Shown: positions 11,281-23,165 of the stretch, one piece after another
Numbering within the stretch: position 1 is the first letter of the stretch
Layout: each line of letters opens with the position of its first letter
Assembly (NCBI RefSeq): GCF_003265705.1
Contig: NW_020312828.1
Span: 54,913,137 to 54,977,136, forward strand
DNA length: 64,000 nucleotides
Reading direction: 5' to 3'
Source: Callorhinus ursinus
Lineage: Eukaryota > Chordata > Mammalia > Carnivora > Otariidae
Made by a program: the position numbers and the translations under genes
The notes under the pieces: model-generated
Databases searched by the model: none
What the model was told of the DNA's origin: nothing
Seen by the model: only the letters and a program-made list of their open reading frames with translations

Positions 11281-12496
11281 CTTGGTGCCTTGGGGACTTT
11301 GTGTCCAGCTCACCTCACCTGGCACCCAGCATCACACCCTCAGCTGCCCACCTCTCAGCCTTCTGCCACAACTGGTGTGTGAGGAGTTCAGTCTGGAATG
11401 CCCAAGAAACTTAATAGCTGGAGCAAGCAGCAAAAGTATGACATCTAATAAATTATGGACATAGGAGCCTTTTAAAATTTTATCCCCATTGGACGCTGCT
11501 GACTTGGAACACCTGCAAAGCCAGAAGCAAGTCAGAGCCCTGCAAGGCTGCCTGTGCTATGGATTCTAAGGTCAGCAATGTTCAGGCCTCCAGGATGAAT
11601 GCATCACACACTTGCTGGTGTTTGGCTTCCTCTAAAACTGCTCCAACTATAATCTCCACAAAGAGTTGGAGGTGTTGCGCCATGAATAGCCTGTGACAGC
11701 TTACCTGCAGGAGGACCATGATAATGAGCTACAGACATGGCAACTAGTGCAGCTACTTCCTGAAAAGTGAGGAGACAGATTCTGAGAGGAAATCATCCAG
11801 GATCTCACCAGGAAACTCACCCAAATAGGGTGAGTTGGATGCCGGATGGATCACAGCATCCACTCAAGAATAGTGTATAACCTGGCAATGCAGTTTATGA
11901 ATGTGATCCTGTGGGAGGAAGACAGAAGGAAGTATCTCGCTGCTGTGTTGGAGCAGGTCGTGCAGGCTTATCCTAAAGACATGGAGAAAGAGAAGACCAA
12001 GCTGATGTTGACCATACTGTGGGCCAAAAAGGTGACCAATCCACACCATCCTTGCTCCATAATGTCTTTTGCACAACAGAGAACTTTATTAACCAAAACC
12101 TACTCACCTATGTGAGGAACTTAGTCAGGAATGAATGGCCTGAGTGGACAACTCTTCAAAAGTATGACTGGTTAAAACTTGTTATGGTGACAACCGTATA
12201 CATTCCTCCAGTGGAGATGGAGCCGTGGCCTTTTAAACAAAGTTCTTAGAGAAGATAGGCATGAGATAATAGCTATTTATTTCTTACTATTTTAAAGAGG
12301 ATATTTTAAGCAGGTAATCCATTTAGAAATCTTTACATTAACATGATTGAATGAAAATGTCAACTTGTACATATTTCAATGAGTTTCATGCCATCTTCTA
12401 AATCCCCTACACACTGTACCTTTATCTTATTTCAGCTGTATGGGTCTTCACTTGAAATTAAATTGAGGAACAGATTGTAAGGCAGAAGTGAAAAAA
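11281..12496 (+). pseudogene. BID (retropseudogene): BID processed pseudogene (retrocopy), decayed
   Basis: BID is a BH3-only pro-apoptotic BCL2-family protein cut by caspase-8. The copy is intronless and starts at ATG 11559 (MDSKVSN). After a frameshift it reads DECITHLLVFGFL, a stop, then NCSNYNLHKELEVLRHE, a stop, then EDHDNELQT. The BH3 helix follows as EIIQDLTRKLTQIG, running into TGA where the conserved aspartate should be. A long frame with MDHSIHS and [20 protein letters not shown] (11846-12115) covers the central helices. A further frameshift gives [18 protein letters not shown] (12060-12130). The expected terminal TGA is at about 12141-12143, out of frame because of one more indel. 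The ancestral protein is about 195 residues and most of it is represented. Downstream are ATTAAA near 12458 and a short A-run near 12490. The upstream GC-rich part (11281-11558) is probably 5' UTR. No clear target duplication was found. Confidence 0.92.
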
Positions 12497-12499
12497 TAC

Positions 12500-13430
12500 A
12501 ATTTTTTTTTTTTAATTTTAAAAAACAACTTTACTGTGTATTAAAGTGCAACCTTGGGGCATGGTCTTACAGCAGGCATGTTTGAGGAGAGCAAGGACTG
12601 GAGACAGTTGCACATACCCCTCACAAATGAAAAACATCTTAATAGTAAAAAAGTAAAGTATTCTCATTTAAAAATGAAACAGTATGAGAGGTTCTGGACT
12701 AAAGTTCTGTACTCAAACAAGGGAAAAATTAGGCCACAAAAGCATATGTTTGATTATTTTTTTTCAATTTGATTTCCTTTTATTTGAGTCAAGAAGGACC
12801 ATAGGCAATTAAGAGGTGTGGAGGTAATTTAAGGGCCCATGTCAACCTCAGTTTCCAAAATTATGTAACTAAATGCACCTTTTCTCTTTCCAAGAAGTCA
12901 AAGCTTTGATAAAAATTTTAAGCTAATGGAGTACCAAAAGCTACTGCATACATCCCATGGGGGAATGTCTGTTAATAATCTTATATTTTTATTTTCCTCC
13001 CATATGCCTTAGCTGATCCTTGCCCAAGAAGCTACATCTGAAGAAAATAGGTTTCTAGACATAAAAGATGAAAGAATGGTTAGACTTTTTAAAAAATTCA
13101 ACACTTGAGGTGGTTCCCTTTCTTAGAGACACAGTCAGAATGCAAGTAATAACAAAAGCAAGTCACTTAGGTAGTGCCCGAATAAACCAGTGAGAGCTTA
13201 CATTTTAGAAACAGTGCAACCCCGATAAGCATTTCCTCGGATTCTGTTTAAAAGTATGATAGTGGATGCTGGGTCCATATCACACACGTTACTGTTACTC
13301 TTACCAGTAACACTCTTGCTACTGTGAATATGACACTTTGGGGAAGCCTATGAACAAGATTAATTAGGTACTAAATACTTTTTTGTTACCAAAAACACTT
13401 TTCTCTTCCTTGAGAGTTTAATCAGAAAAG
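12500..13430 (-). pseudogene. Possible third retrocopy, 3' UTR-like, minus strand, source unknown
   Basis: A T12 run at 12502-12513 directly follows the A-rich BID tail. Read on the minus strand it would be an A-tail, with the signal-like TTTAATACA about 25 nt before it. The next ~900 nt are higher in complexity than the surrounding L1 and have no long frame, as in a 3' UTR. The far end may be near the A-run at 13430-13438, which loosely resembles the A-run at the BID tail. I do not recognise the source gene, and boundaries are inferred. Confidence 0.35.
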
Positions 13431-13439
13431 AAAAAAAAT

Positions 13440-14829
13440 GACTATATTGTTCAGTATTAAATACATACCACACTAGGGCTGGGTCTCAATCTGATATCTG
13501 CAATATGTTGCAAATACTAAAAGCAGTACTAAAAGCCATGCAGTAAGGCTACCATTTGGAACTAAATCTTCCAGTAACACTATTAAAGATAAATAAATTA
13601 ATTATATTCTTTATTATTACTGATAGATTTATGCTAATATCATCCTATTTTATGCTTTCTGGATATATGACTTCTTCAATGTACAATTTGGTATTTCTAG
13701 ATAATATATTTATTTTTAAAATGTGTTCAAAAATTGTTTTAATTTTTGTTCCCCAACACCCCTTGCCCTGAATTGATGTTTATACATTTTATTTTTATTG
13801 TTTTTGAAGTTAATCTTAAAATATTAACACCTATACTTTATTTAGCAATGATTAATATTAATTAATCATTTTACTTTTCTCTCCTCCACCGCCACCCAAC
13901 ATCAAGTTCTGCGTAACAGTTTGAACTTGCTATTGCCCTCTTGTCTTACACCTGAACTTGTAGGTTGAATTCTGCAGTTTGTTTTTCCTGAAAACTGTGC
14001 TTAATATTGATTAACTTCCTGGTACATATTGTTAAATTAGAGCTTGTAAGCTCCTGCTCACTAGGGCATTATTTGAGAGAATTCTGTAAGGCTTAAGAAG
14101 AGGATGTGTTCTTCCAAAGGATATTTTAGTTGGTGTCTTGACAAGGCTGTTACCAGCCTGGGATGGCTTTTTATGGTAACTCTCAGCATTGGAGTGTCTG
14201 GACAACACAGATAGTGACAATTCAATACCAATGTACAATAGGACGGACTTTTGTTATGAATTCTGATGGGGAGACTCTTTTTTTCTACTTAGAGCCGAAA
14301 TCAATCAGATAAACTTTCTCCTTTTTCCTCGCCTATCCTTGTGCTAAGAGTGCAGCCTTTCAACAGCTCTGTCCTTACATAGAAATAAGGCACGGCTCTA
14401 GTTCCACAGATAGCCCTGCTCCCCTTTCTCCACCAGATTCTCCTTGTTTTTTTAAAGACTAGCAAATGCCTCCTAATTAACCCAAACTTCAGGTCTACTT
14501 GTCCCGCACTTTCTTCTTTTGCTTCAGGGTCCATAGATGTAAGAATTAAATAAGAAAAGTTTAAATGTTTTACTGATCAGCTGTACAGACACTTCATTTT
14601 ATATCCGACAACAATGAGGAGCAGAACTGAGTTTTACTGACTTGACCACACGCAGATATTTTCTGATATGGAAGTAGTTGGGAGGTTATTAGTAATGTTA
14701 ATCAACAACATTTATGAAGTATCTGGCACATAATGCACACGCAAAATAGTCCCCTTCCCCATCTGTTGTCATTTCCCCTGTCACCCAAAGTTGTATGCTT
14801 CTGAGCAGCCACAGTAAAGACTCAAATTA
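13440..14829. other. AT-rich stretch, nothing recognised
   Basis: No supported gene. AT-rich with TTAATTAAT-type motifs near 13850. Frames of 60-77 codons here have no recognisable protein features. Confidence 0.5.
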
Positions 14830-16467
14830 AAGAACACTGCCCTCATCCAGTTCTCTTTGTAAGATTGATAATGTAACAAATAATAGGTTTTCTTTTTTTT
14901 CTTAGTATATTTCTAGTCCCCAAAGAAATCAAAAATGTTATGATTCATTAACATAGAACTTGTCCTAGCTCCTGTTAGACTAACTGGAATGAGAACCAAT
15001 CAAATTTTGCATTACCTGAGAATAGCTATAATTTTAAAATATATGTATCTAAATGTAATTTATATTTTCTGTAGTCTTACATTTAAGTACTTGACACGTT
15101 GAACTTGTAGCAATAAGACTGTATAGCAAAAAATGTAATATGGTATTATAGGTATCTGAATGTTATTCTACAGTGTACACAAATTCATAGTTGATGGAAA
15201 ATGGTATAGAAAAGACATTATATAAACCCCTTTTCTTTCCTTATTTAAAAGTCTCACCTGTCGTAGCTGAACAGGCTGCAACTTTAAGATAGAGTTGAAT
15301 TGTATGATTGGATTCTCTTTTTAATTGCTCTGTAACAGACTTCACAGAACGATGTCAAATTTAAGAAGAGTTACAAAAGAGAGTTTCACCTCAGTTGTAC
15401 CTGTCACAAAGAGCTGTTGAAACATGGATAACGGGCGTGTGCCCTGGGTTTCTTTGATTTAATTGCCTGAGGTCTCCTCTGTAGTAATACGTCCGGCTAA
15501 GGTTTTCAGAGTGAAAGTTGCTAGACTGTAGAGCTATTTAATAAAAACCTTTCTGACTCACTTTCAAGATACTCAGTCTCCCCAAAGACAGGAAAGCCTA
15601 GTTTTAAAGAAAAAAAAATAGATTAATTGATCTTCATGTGAAACTTTCTAGATAACTAGACAGATATTAACCTTTCTGAAAATTCAGAGTTAAATCCTTG
15701 CTGCTTGAAATATGTCGCTTTTATAAAGTTAAACTGTCCATGAAATGAACTTGAACATTATGGAGTACAAACAAAAAGATGATTATTTTATCATCAACTT
15801 TATTAACACAATTTATTAAAGGTCCTGGCTGTGGTACAGGGAGGACTAAGTGAGGTACTACAGGGAATTAGAAGGGAAAAAGCTTGTTCGGCCCAACTGG
15901 GGTTTTAGTCCTAAGAAGGACCTCTGGAAGGCCTGAGAAAGGGGAGCTAACTTTACTGAGCCAAGGGAATTTAAAAGGAAATAACCACCCTGTTTTCACT
16001 GTAATTGGTCCCTTTGAGGCCAGCTTTGCCTGAAGCAGATATAATTTCAAAAGGAGGCAGACAACCCACTTGGGTTCTTCTTTAAGGGATCTGAGGGGAA
16101 GCATGGGATTAATGATTGGGGACATATTCCTTGGAGCTTTTCTGTCATTGAGGCAACATCTCTGTTTAGCTCATGGGATATCTTGGACTTTTCTTGAATT
16201 TTTTATTTTTACATTTTATCACTCTCCTGAGTTTGCTGAGTCCAGTTGTATAAATATCTGAATAGTGACTTTTAAACCATATGCTTAATTGTTAATGCTG
16301 ATAACAAAGTACGGTTGTAAATATACACAGAACATGGTATATCTGTCTATGCATATCTATGCATCTATCTATTAAAAAATAAATGAGTTATTATAAATTG
16401 TTGATTAGAACAATGCAATTATTTCTTAAATAAAACTCTTTCTTCCCAGAAAATCATGAAAATAAAA
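14830..16467. other. Single-copy stretch without recognised repeat
   Basis: No repeat family is recognisable over about 1.6 kb, unusual for this window. Part of it (15240-15600) has isolated CpGs and balanced composition and is a candidate conserved non-coding element (see findings). No coding frame is supported. Confidence 0.5.
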
Positions 16468-16660
16468 CAAAGATTTATTAAACACCTATCTAATAAAGAG
16501 CAACATGCCAGATATTGTTAAGGACACAAACATGAAGGCATGGTCCATGGCTGTGAAGTACTCACAATATAATAATGGACACAAAATAACTTTAACACAT
16601 GACAGAAATTGATGAGTGCCACAACAAAGAAAGAAGACAATTTCTGTACTAATTTAGAAT
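16468..16660 (-). repeat. L2-like fragment
   Basis: The plus strand reads as antisense L2 3' text: 'gatttattaaacacctatctaata' then 'catgccagatattgttaaggacacaaaca'. It is strongly diverged, and boundaries are approximate. Confidence 0.5.
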
Positions 16661-16664
16661 GAAT

Positions 16665-16828
16665 GCTGTTTCTTATACTTTAAGTATCAGAATTTCTGGG
16701 ACCTTGGACATTATGCAGATTTGTATTCCCCCCCTTCCAGGATGGACCTAGAATTTGCAATGTTAATTAAATCCCCAAGTGATTGTAATGATTGGTCTGC
16801 GGACCACAATTGGAGAAACATCTCAGTA
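16665..16828 (+). mobile_element. MER5A-like hAT-Charlie DNA transposon remnant
   Basis: The segment follows MER5A order: a CTTATACTTTAAGTATCAGA start, then CAGATTTGTATTC, CCCAAGTGATTGTAATG, and GGTCTGCGGACCACAATTGG at the end. It is non-coding and ancient. Confidence 0.7.
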
Positions 16829-17244
16829 AGTAGAAATAGTATTTATGGCTAAGGATGATGAGGAAAAACCGTCTTCATGGAGCATGTAGGACTTTGGTTG
16901 GCTCTCAAAACTAGAATTTTAACAGAATGGAGATAGGGAGAGAGGACAATCCAGACGATCCAGGTGATAGAAATAGTATGAAGAAAAGCATGGAGGAGGT
17001 ATTCTCAGAGACTGCCCCTGAAACAGGTAGCAACTGGCAGTAGAACTGCAGAAAAGCAGAGTTGTATAGACGGGGAGTCACCCAGTAATTAGCATCTAAA
17101 GTGCCCAATCAAACTTGGCTACTCTGACTTCTTTTGTTAACTCAATTTTTGTTTCGGAAAAAGAGACTGGATGGAAGAAGTCATGGGAGGAGGAGATGGC
17201 AATAATAATAAAATAATATATTTAATGAAAATTTAGCTTGTCTG
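16829..17244. other. Stretch with no recognised gene
   Basis: Nothing identifiable between MER5A and the next SINE. Confidence 0.5.
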
Positions 17245-17414
17245 GGGGTGCCTAGGTGGCTCAGTCGGTTAAGCTTCTGTCTTCAGCTCAGGTCATCCCT
17301 GGGTCCTGGGATCAAGCCCCTCATCTCCCTCTCCCTCTGCCTGCCGCTCCTCCTGCTTGTGCTCTTTCTTTCTCTCTTTTTCTCTGTCAAATAAATAAAT
17401 AACATCTTGAAAAA
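17245..17414 (+). mobile_element. CAN SINE
   Basis: Forward copy: GGGGTGCCTAGGTGGCTCAG head, CT-rich middle, TCAAATAAATAAATAACATC tail. The target duplication is GAAAATTTAGCTTGTCTG before and GAATATAGCTTGTCTG after. Confidence 0.96.
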
Positions 17415-17430
17415 GAATATAGCTTGTCTG

Positions 17431-18537
17431 AGCTTCATTATCCAAGTGAATACTGTCAAGGAAATATTTAACATCTCACTGTCTTTGCAGCCATTTGTAA
17501 GATGGAGATGGTGTCCTTCTACTTGTGGTGGTCTGTCCCCCTTATTAGGGAGAATAGGATTTTGTTAGTCAGGCGGCCTGTCGGTGAAGAGTGCTCGCTT
17601 AACTTGTCTTTTCTTTTAAGTTCAGCGGTTCAACTGCTCTTGCACTGGATTTGCTTCTGTCCTAAAAGGAAGCATAGCATTGATGTAATAGGGTTAAATG
17701 GATTAAATAAATTAACATTTGCAAATTACTTGTAATGGAGGTCATTGATGTAAAATAAACAGTGGGACAAAACAAAGCAAAAAAAAAACAAACTTCTCGG
17801 TTTCTGTCTATATCTCTTTAGAATTATGTAAACTGCTGCCTAAACTGAACTCCATTCTTGCTACCACACATTTCCCTTTAGTTCTTAATCCATTTTCAAG
17901 GTCCACTGTTCCTGGTTCAACCCTACCTTCTGACAGTGAGTGATGCTTTGCCTACTGCAGTATTTCTGAAACCTGGTCACGTTAACTCTTTCCATTTATA
18001 AAGAAGGGAGTTCTAATATTATGCCTACAACCTTTCTTGGTTCCACTTTGTTGGCTCAGAGAGAAAGGTGTTATTAATACTTTCTTCTTTTGTTTCACAT
18101 TTCTGGCTCCGCTAATGGCCCTTGGTGCCTGTGCTGGATGTTTTCCATCTACTCCTTCAGATCCACTCTCCTAACACCATCTCTGTGTCTGAGTGGCTGC
18201 TCTTCACAGGCTGCAGCACCAAACTTCCTTGTCCTTTGGTTTGGGCAATAGAAAGCCCTTGCAAGGGATCAGAATGTGCCTCACCAAATATCCTCAACAA
18301 AGGAGAACTTATATGAGTCAAAGAGACAGTACTATATGCATTTCTAGAAGAAAAAATAAAGATTGTTAAATGCTGTTGCTTTTTATTCAGTGCTATTTGG
18401 GAGCTCTTTTCCTTAGCCTTCCCTCCATCTCTCATGGATCTGTTCTGTTGGTATAATACAAAGAACTTGAGCTTGTCCCAACACAAAAGAGCTCCCTCAC
18501 TTTGAAGGTGCAACAGAACCTAAGGTCATTCCTAAAA
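17431..18537. other. Single-copy-like stretch, no gene recognised
   Basis: No repeat family is assigned with confidence. A 118-codon minus-strand frame (18157-18513) shows no protein family signature and no gene structure, so I treat it as chance. An A-run of about 22 follows at 18534-18555. Confidence 0.45.
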
Positions 18538-18555
18538 AAAAAAAAAAAAAAAAAA
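18534..18555. repeat. A-tract of about 22 nt
   Basis: A pure A-run. It could be the tail of an old plus-strand retrocopy, but no signal or source sequence is recognisable upstream and no target duplication was found. Confidence 0.85.
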
Positions 18556-18556
18556 G

Positions 18557-19369
18557 CATTGCAGGCACATCTTGAGCCAATTCTTTCTTTTTCTTAGATC
18601 CATCTTTTCATGCCGGAGGGGAAAAGGTCAGCACATGGAGCTACCTTACTTGTTAAAAAGGGCAATTCTGTGTTACCTGCCCTATTATTCTACATGATCA
18701 TCCCTATGCCAGATACTGCTAATCGAATGGCACTGTTTTTCTCTAAACCGTGTTCTGCATCAGCATCCTTCGCAATACAACATTCAGACAGCCACTCCCA
18801 GTCCATCAGAATTGGTATTCAAGATGAAGTATATTTTTCATCCCTTCTAAGAATAGAGGAACAAAAAGAGCTCCCAAAGGTCATCCATGGTGTAGTTTAG
18901 CTCACCACAAAAGGAAGGGTATGTATGAATTTGGAGCCATCATTCTAACAAATAACAAAGTTTTTCCTTTTTTGCAATTTTGGAGAAATGTTGGGTTAAA
19001 TTAAACAGCCTAAGCAATTTAGAATTTTGTATATGCTAATATGCACTGCTCATCTTCAACAGATGAGAGCCGTCTATAGTTTGAATTAATCAGCTTTATT
19101 TTGGTTGTAAGTGAGGGAACTCCAGGTGGAATGAGTTTAGCGGGGGGGAAGACAATTTATGGATACCACACTACAGAAATGCATGACAAAAGTAAGCAGC
19201 AGTTCCAAGCAGACACGGAACTAAGGAGGGTGATATTGTCAGGGTTTTTTCCATATCCTTTTTCTGCTTCTATCAGTTTTATTTTATTCTTTACTCTTTT
19301 TAGGCTGGCTTTTTCTCTGTCATAGAACATTCCACTAACACTTCCAAACTAGTATCTCAGGGCTTTGCC

Positions 19370-19401
<32 letters not shown>

Positions 19402-20100
19402 CCATTTTACATTTATTTTTCCAATTAAAATTATAAAAGAGGGAAGCACACAATGGGCTTAGTTTGGGACATGCTCTGGGTGTAGAATATTATAATGATC
19501 AGCCCCTGGATCCATAATGGTCAACAACGCTTACAGATGAAGAGCTCAAAATTGAAAAACAAAGTGCTTTTGTAAAGAGCAAATGCTATTGGACAGAAAA
19601 AATTTGTTTGATCATTTAATCCTTTTTTTTTTTGGTAAAGGATCTCTTACAAGGACCTCTAGTTTGCTAGATATCCTCTAGAAAATATTGGTTAATTTTA
19701 AAGATAGTTCTCAGAATACTGAAATGGTAGCACATGGCTTCTAGAGAAATCATACATTCAGATTTCTGGCCATATTAGGTACATCTCTACTCAGCCAAAC
19801 AAAGCAGTGGTTTTTTACCCTTGCTTAAACAAAATTTTCACTCTCTTTAGTCCTTTTACTTCTTTATAACATTTTTATTGATTATCAATTTCTGTCCTTT
19901 CTACTTACCCATACTTTACCTAAACTTTTGGCAATGTTCAAATAGCTCTGATTGTGGGAAACTAACTCACTGCCGAGTGAACATTTAATGTCTTTAAGAT
20001 TTTATACAATGTAATTTTACAATTACCTGGCAAAATTGCAAGTACTTTAAATTTTCATCTTTGTGGGTGTGTGTACATGGAGTGGATATGTGTCTATATG
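18557..20100. other. Single-copy-like stretch with (GA)n tract
   Basis: No gene recognised. The only clear element is the GA microsatellite at 19371-19396. Frames here (96 and 74 codons) have no recognisable features. Confidence 0.45.
19371..19396. repeat. (GA)n microsatellite
   Basis: Thirteen GA units in a row. Confidence 0.97.
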
Positions 20101-20169
20101 TGTGCATAGATGTGCATGTGTGTGTCGGGGGCCTGCTATGTACGTAAACTGAGGGCATATAAATCAATC

Positions 20170-20760
20170 AACAGGTTCTGTCATGTTGGGGTTAATGTAG
20201 AGCATAAAATAAGCCATAATACCTGGCTTGCTAAAATGGAACACAGAGGCGGCTGGGGGCAGGTGAGGGTTTCGGAGAAGGGTGTGGGCCTTTGGAATGC
20301 AGGGTCCACTCTGTGGAGTGACCACTCTGCCCTGGGAATGCCGTGGGGAGTTACCTTCCCAGAAGCTCTCTTAGCCCAACAGCCGCCCTGTGATCTAAGA
20401 GATGTGTGCATTGTCCCTTGGGCTATGTTTAGTAGCACACGCAGATTAGCATATCTTATCTTTCCAGTAAATCCTCCCAGTTCCAGTAAGACCCCTTGTC
20501 ACACATCATGTGCTTGAGAACCAGTGATAAGGATTTGTGATTACCCTGAAGGACCACTAAAAGCAGGAGCAAAGAAAAGCAAAAGGTCTTCGTCTCTGAG
20601 CGTTGACCCCCCCTTGCCTTCTCCTCTCTTTCCTGGCAGAGTTGGGAGTCATCTTTCAGCTGTCGGTACAGGGATTGCCGGCCATTCCCGGCGCTGTCAT
20701 AGATCACAGAGAAAGATGAAGTGACAAAATAGGTCTTGGGAGTTAAGAACAACCTACAAA
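20170..20760. other. GC-richer single-copy island, unexplained
   Basis: This island is distinctly GC-richer than its surroundings and holds several CpGs. A 135-codon plus-strand frame covers 20110-20517 but resembles no family I know. A pyrimidine tract ending in CAG (20607-20639, 'ccttctcctctctttcctggcag') looks like a splice acceptor. A GTGAGG donor-like site follows GGGGCAG at about 20262. No repeat was recognised. It could be an untranslated exon, a promoter-like element or an unidentified old repeat. Confidence 0.35.
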
Positions 20761-22627
20761 TTGTTCTACCTGTGCAAAAGTTATTATTACTGATGAGATT
20801 GTGTTATTTTGGTGACCATAACTATGTTCTGTAGTAGATGATCAGTCCTGGCAGAAAAAGAAAAGAGTCACTTTTCTCCTTTAGTTATTTCTGCCTTACT
20901 TTTTAGGGAATTTGGATATTGATTCCCCAAATTGTGATGCCTGGATTGTCAACATTGTTTTCCATTGGTATTCCAAAATAAGAATCAAACCAAAGTTATG
21001 CAAATGAATACATTATTTGATAATTAAAGAGTGTATCATTTAGATTAAGGGTGGGATGAATGAAAAAGAAAACCCAAAATATCGGTGATTTAAATAAAAT
21101 GGAGCTTAATTCTCTACTTGAATTAAGTCCACAGGCAAGTAGTCCTGGTCAGATGTGAATCTTCCATACTCAGAAAAGGTCCTTTGTCCTTCCACTCATG
21201 ATTATTGCAGAAGTTCTATTTTCATGGTACAAACTGAATTTCAGGCAGCAAAAAAAGACCTTCAGTCTTTTAAAGTGTGTTCTCAGGAACTGTTATCCAG
21301 CAATTCTACTTTAGTGTCTCTAGTCAGAGCCTAATCCCACATTCTCATCATTGACCTTCTTTGTTATTTATTTACTAATTAAATAAATATTTGACACCCT
21401 ATGCAATATCTAGAATATTGACAATAAATTATAAGTTATATAATTGTCAAAGTAAATTCACTACAGTCCACTCATTCCCTGATTGAACAAATTTGTGTGT
21501 CTTGACCTTCACAACTAAAGTCAGCCTCCAGACCATGGTGAGTTTACCTAGGCAGTGTTGTGCAGGGATGCTTCCCAAAACCTGGCCAGTTGGATTTTTT
21601 TCTGGTGACATCTGCACTTCTAAATAATTCTCTTCAAATTCAACATGTCATAATCGTCGTGGTTGCAAATGCCAACTTTGTAACCAGGCATATCTACATT
21701 TACCTAACACATTTGAGATGACCAGGATCATTATTTACAAAAGAGCAAAACAAACAAACAAAAGATAAATATGACATTTATAGATAAATTGACTAGATAT
21801 TGGACAAAATATCTAATTCTGATACTTCATGCAGTGATAATTTCATGATGTCAGCCTTCAGATTAGTGTTCAAATATTTGGAAGCTAATAGATTCATTAT
21901 ATCCCAAATAACAGGTATAATGAAAAGATCCTTATTTTTCTTCCCATACACACACTATTTTTCCTTCAATTGGAATTTGTGATTCTTTGATCTTCCTAGA
22001 AAGGTTCCTTCCAGCTTGAGGGTATGTGGATTAAAATTTGTTGATTTTTACTATCACTAAACTAAAGTTTACTACCTCACATCAAGCAACATCCAAGTCA
22101 AGGACAGCAAACTTTTCTTTCCTATCACAAGTAAACTTACTTATTTTGTGCTTTTAGGGTAGATTTGTACTTAATAGTTTCTTTTAGATGTGCAATGATT
22201 TTTAAAGAATTTTTGTTTTTCTTTTTGAAATAGCTGTCTGACATTTATCTTAGAAATCAGATGAATTAAAATTAATTGAGTTTTGGGAATTAGAGGATTT
22301 AAAGCATAGATTGAATGACTGAAGACATCTCTAGATCAAATGTAGATAGTAATTTCTAACTTGAATTATGTTTCCAAGGGTTGAAAACGGCAGGTGATGT
22401 AAATTCAGCATGTGAGCAAAGAAGGACAGGGCATAAACAAATGCAGAATTAATTCGAGAAGTGAGAAGAACATTATATATATGAAAAAGGTTGGCAAAAC
22501 TTACCATAATTGTAGGAATCCATGAATCACAAATTAAGACCGTGTAAAACGTTCAAACATATCTGACTATAGCTTACATTGAAAATATAATCCTACATTA
22601 GGACTGTTAGCTGACAATTCAGAAATA
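20761..22627. other. AT-rich stretch with a possible ancient repeat
   Basis: Around 21070-21360 the layout ('ggtgatttaaataaaatggagctta', 'ccacaggcaagtagtcctgg', 'atttcaggcagca') resembles a widespread ancient mammalian repeat that I cannot name with confidence. The remainder shows no gene or recognised repeat. Confidence 0.35.
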
Positions 22628-23165
22628 TTCTTTTTTTATTATGTTCAGTTAGCAACTTTATATACATCATTAGTTTTTGATGTCGTGTTCAATGATTCAT
22701 TAGTTATGTATAACACCCAGTGCTCATCACAACACGTGCCCTCCTTAGTACCCATCACACTGTTACCCACTCCCCCCAACCCCCTCCCCTCTGAAACCCT
22801 CAGTTTGTTTCCCATGGTCCATAGTCTGTCATGGTTCATCTCCCTCTCTGATTTCTCCCCCTTCAGATTTCCCACCCTTCCCCTGTGGTCCTCTGTGCTA
22901 TTGTTTATGTTCCACATATGAGTGAAACCATATGATAATTGTCTTTCTCTGCTAGACTTACTTCACTTAGCATAATCCCCTCCAGTTCCATCCATGTTGA
23001 TGCAAATGGTGGGTATTCATCCTTTCTGATGGCTGATTAATATTCCATTGTATATATGAACCACATCTTCTTTATCCATTCGTCTGTTGTAGGGCATCTC
23101 AGTTCCTTCCACAGTTTGGCTATTGTAGACATTGCTGCTATGACCATGGAGTGCATGTGCCCCTT
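22628..23165 (-). mobile_element. L1 3' end (ORF2 C-terminus, 3' UTR and tail), minus strand
   Basis: The minus strand begins with the ORF2 C-terminal segment MDKEDVVHIYNGILISHQKG (about 23090-23017). It continues into carnivore L1 3' UTR text and ends at a T-run at 22630-22636, the A-tail. This is a 5'-truncated copy. Confidence 0.92.

Noticed and set aside
11846..12115. An intact small BCL2-family gene
   Set aside because: It is one frame of the decayed BID retrocopy. Upstream and downstream parts lie in other frames with stops.
18157..18513. 118-codon minus-strand frame
   Set aside because: No family motif, no neighbouring signals, and similar lengths occur by chance in this AT-rich window.
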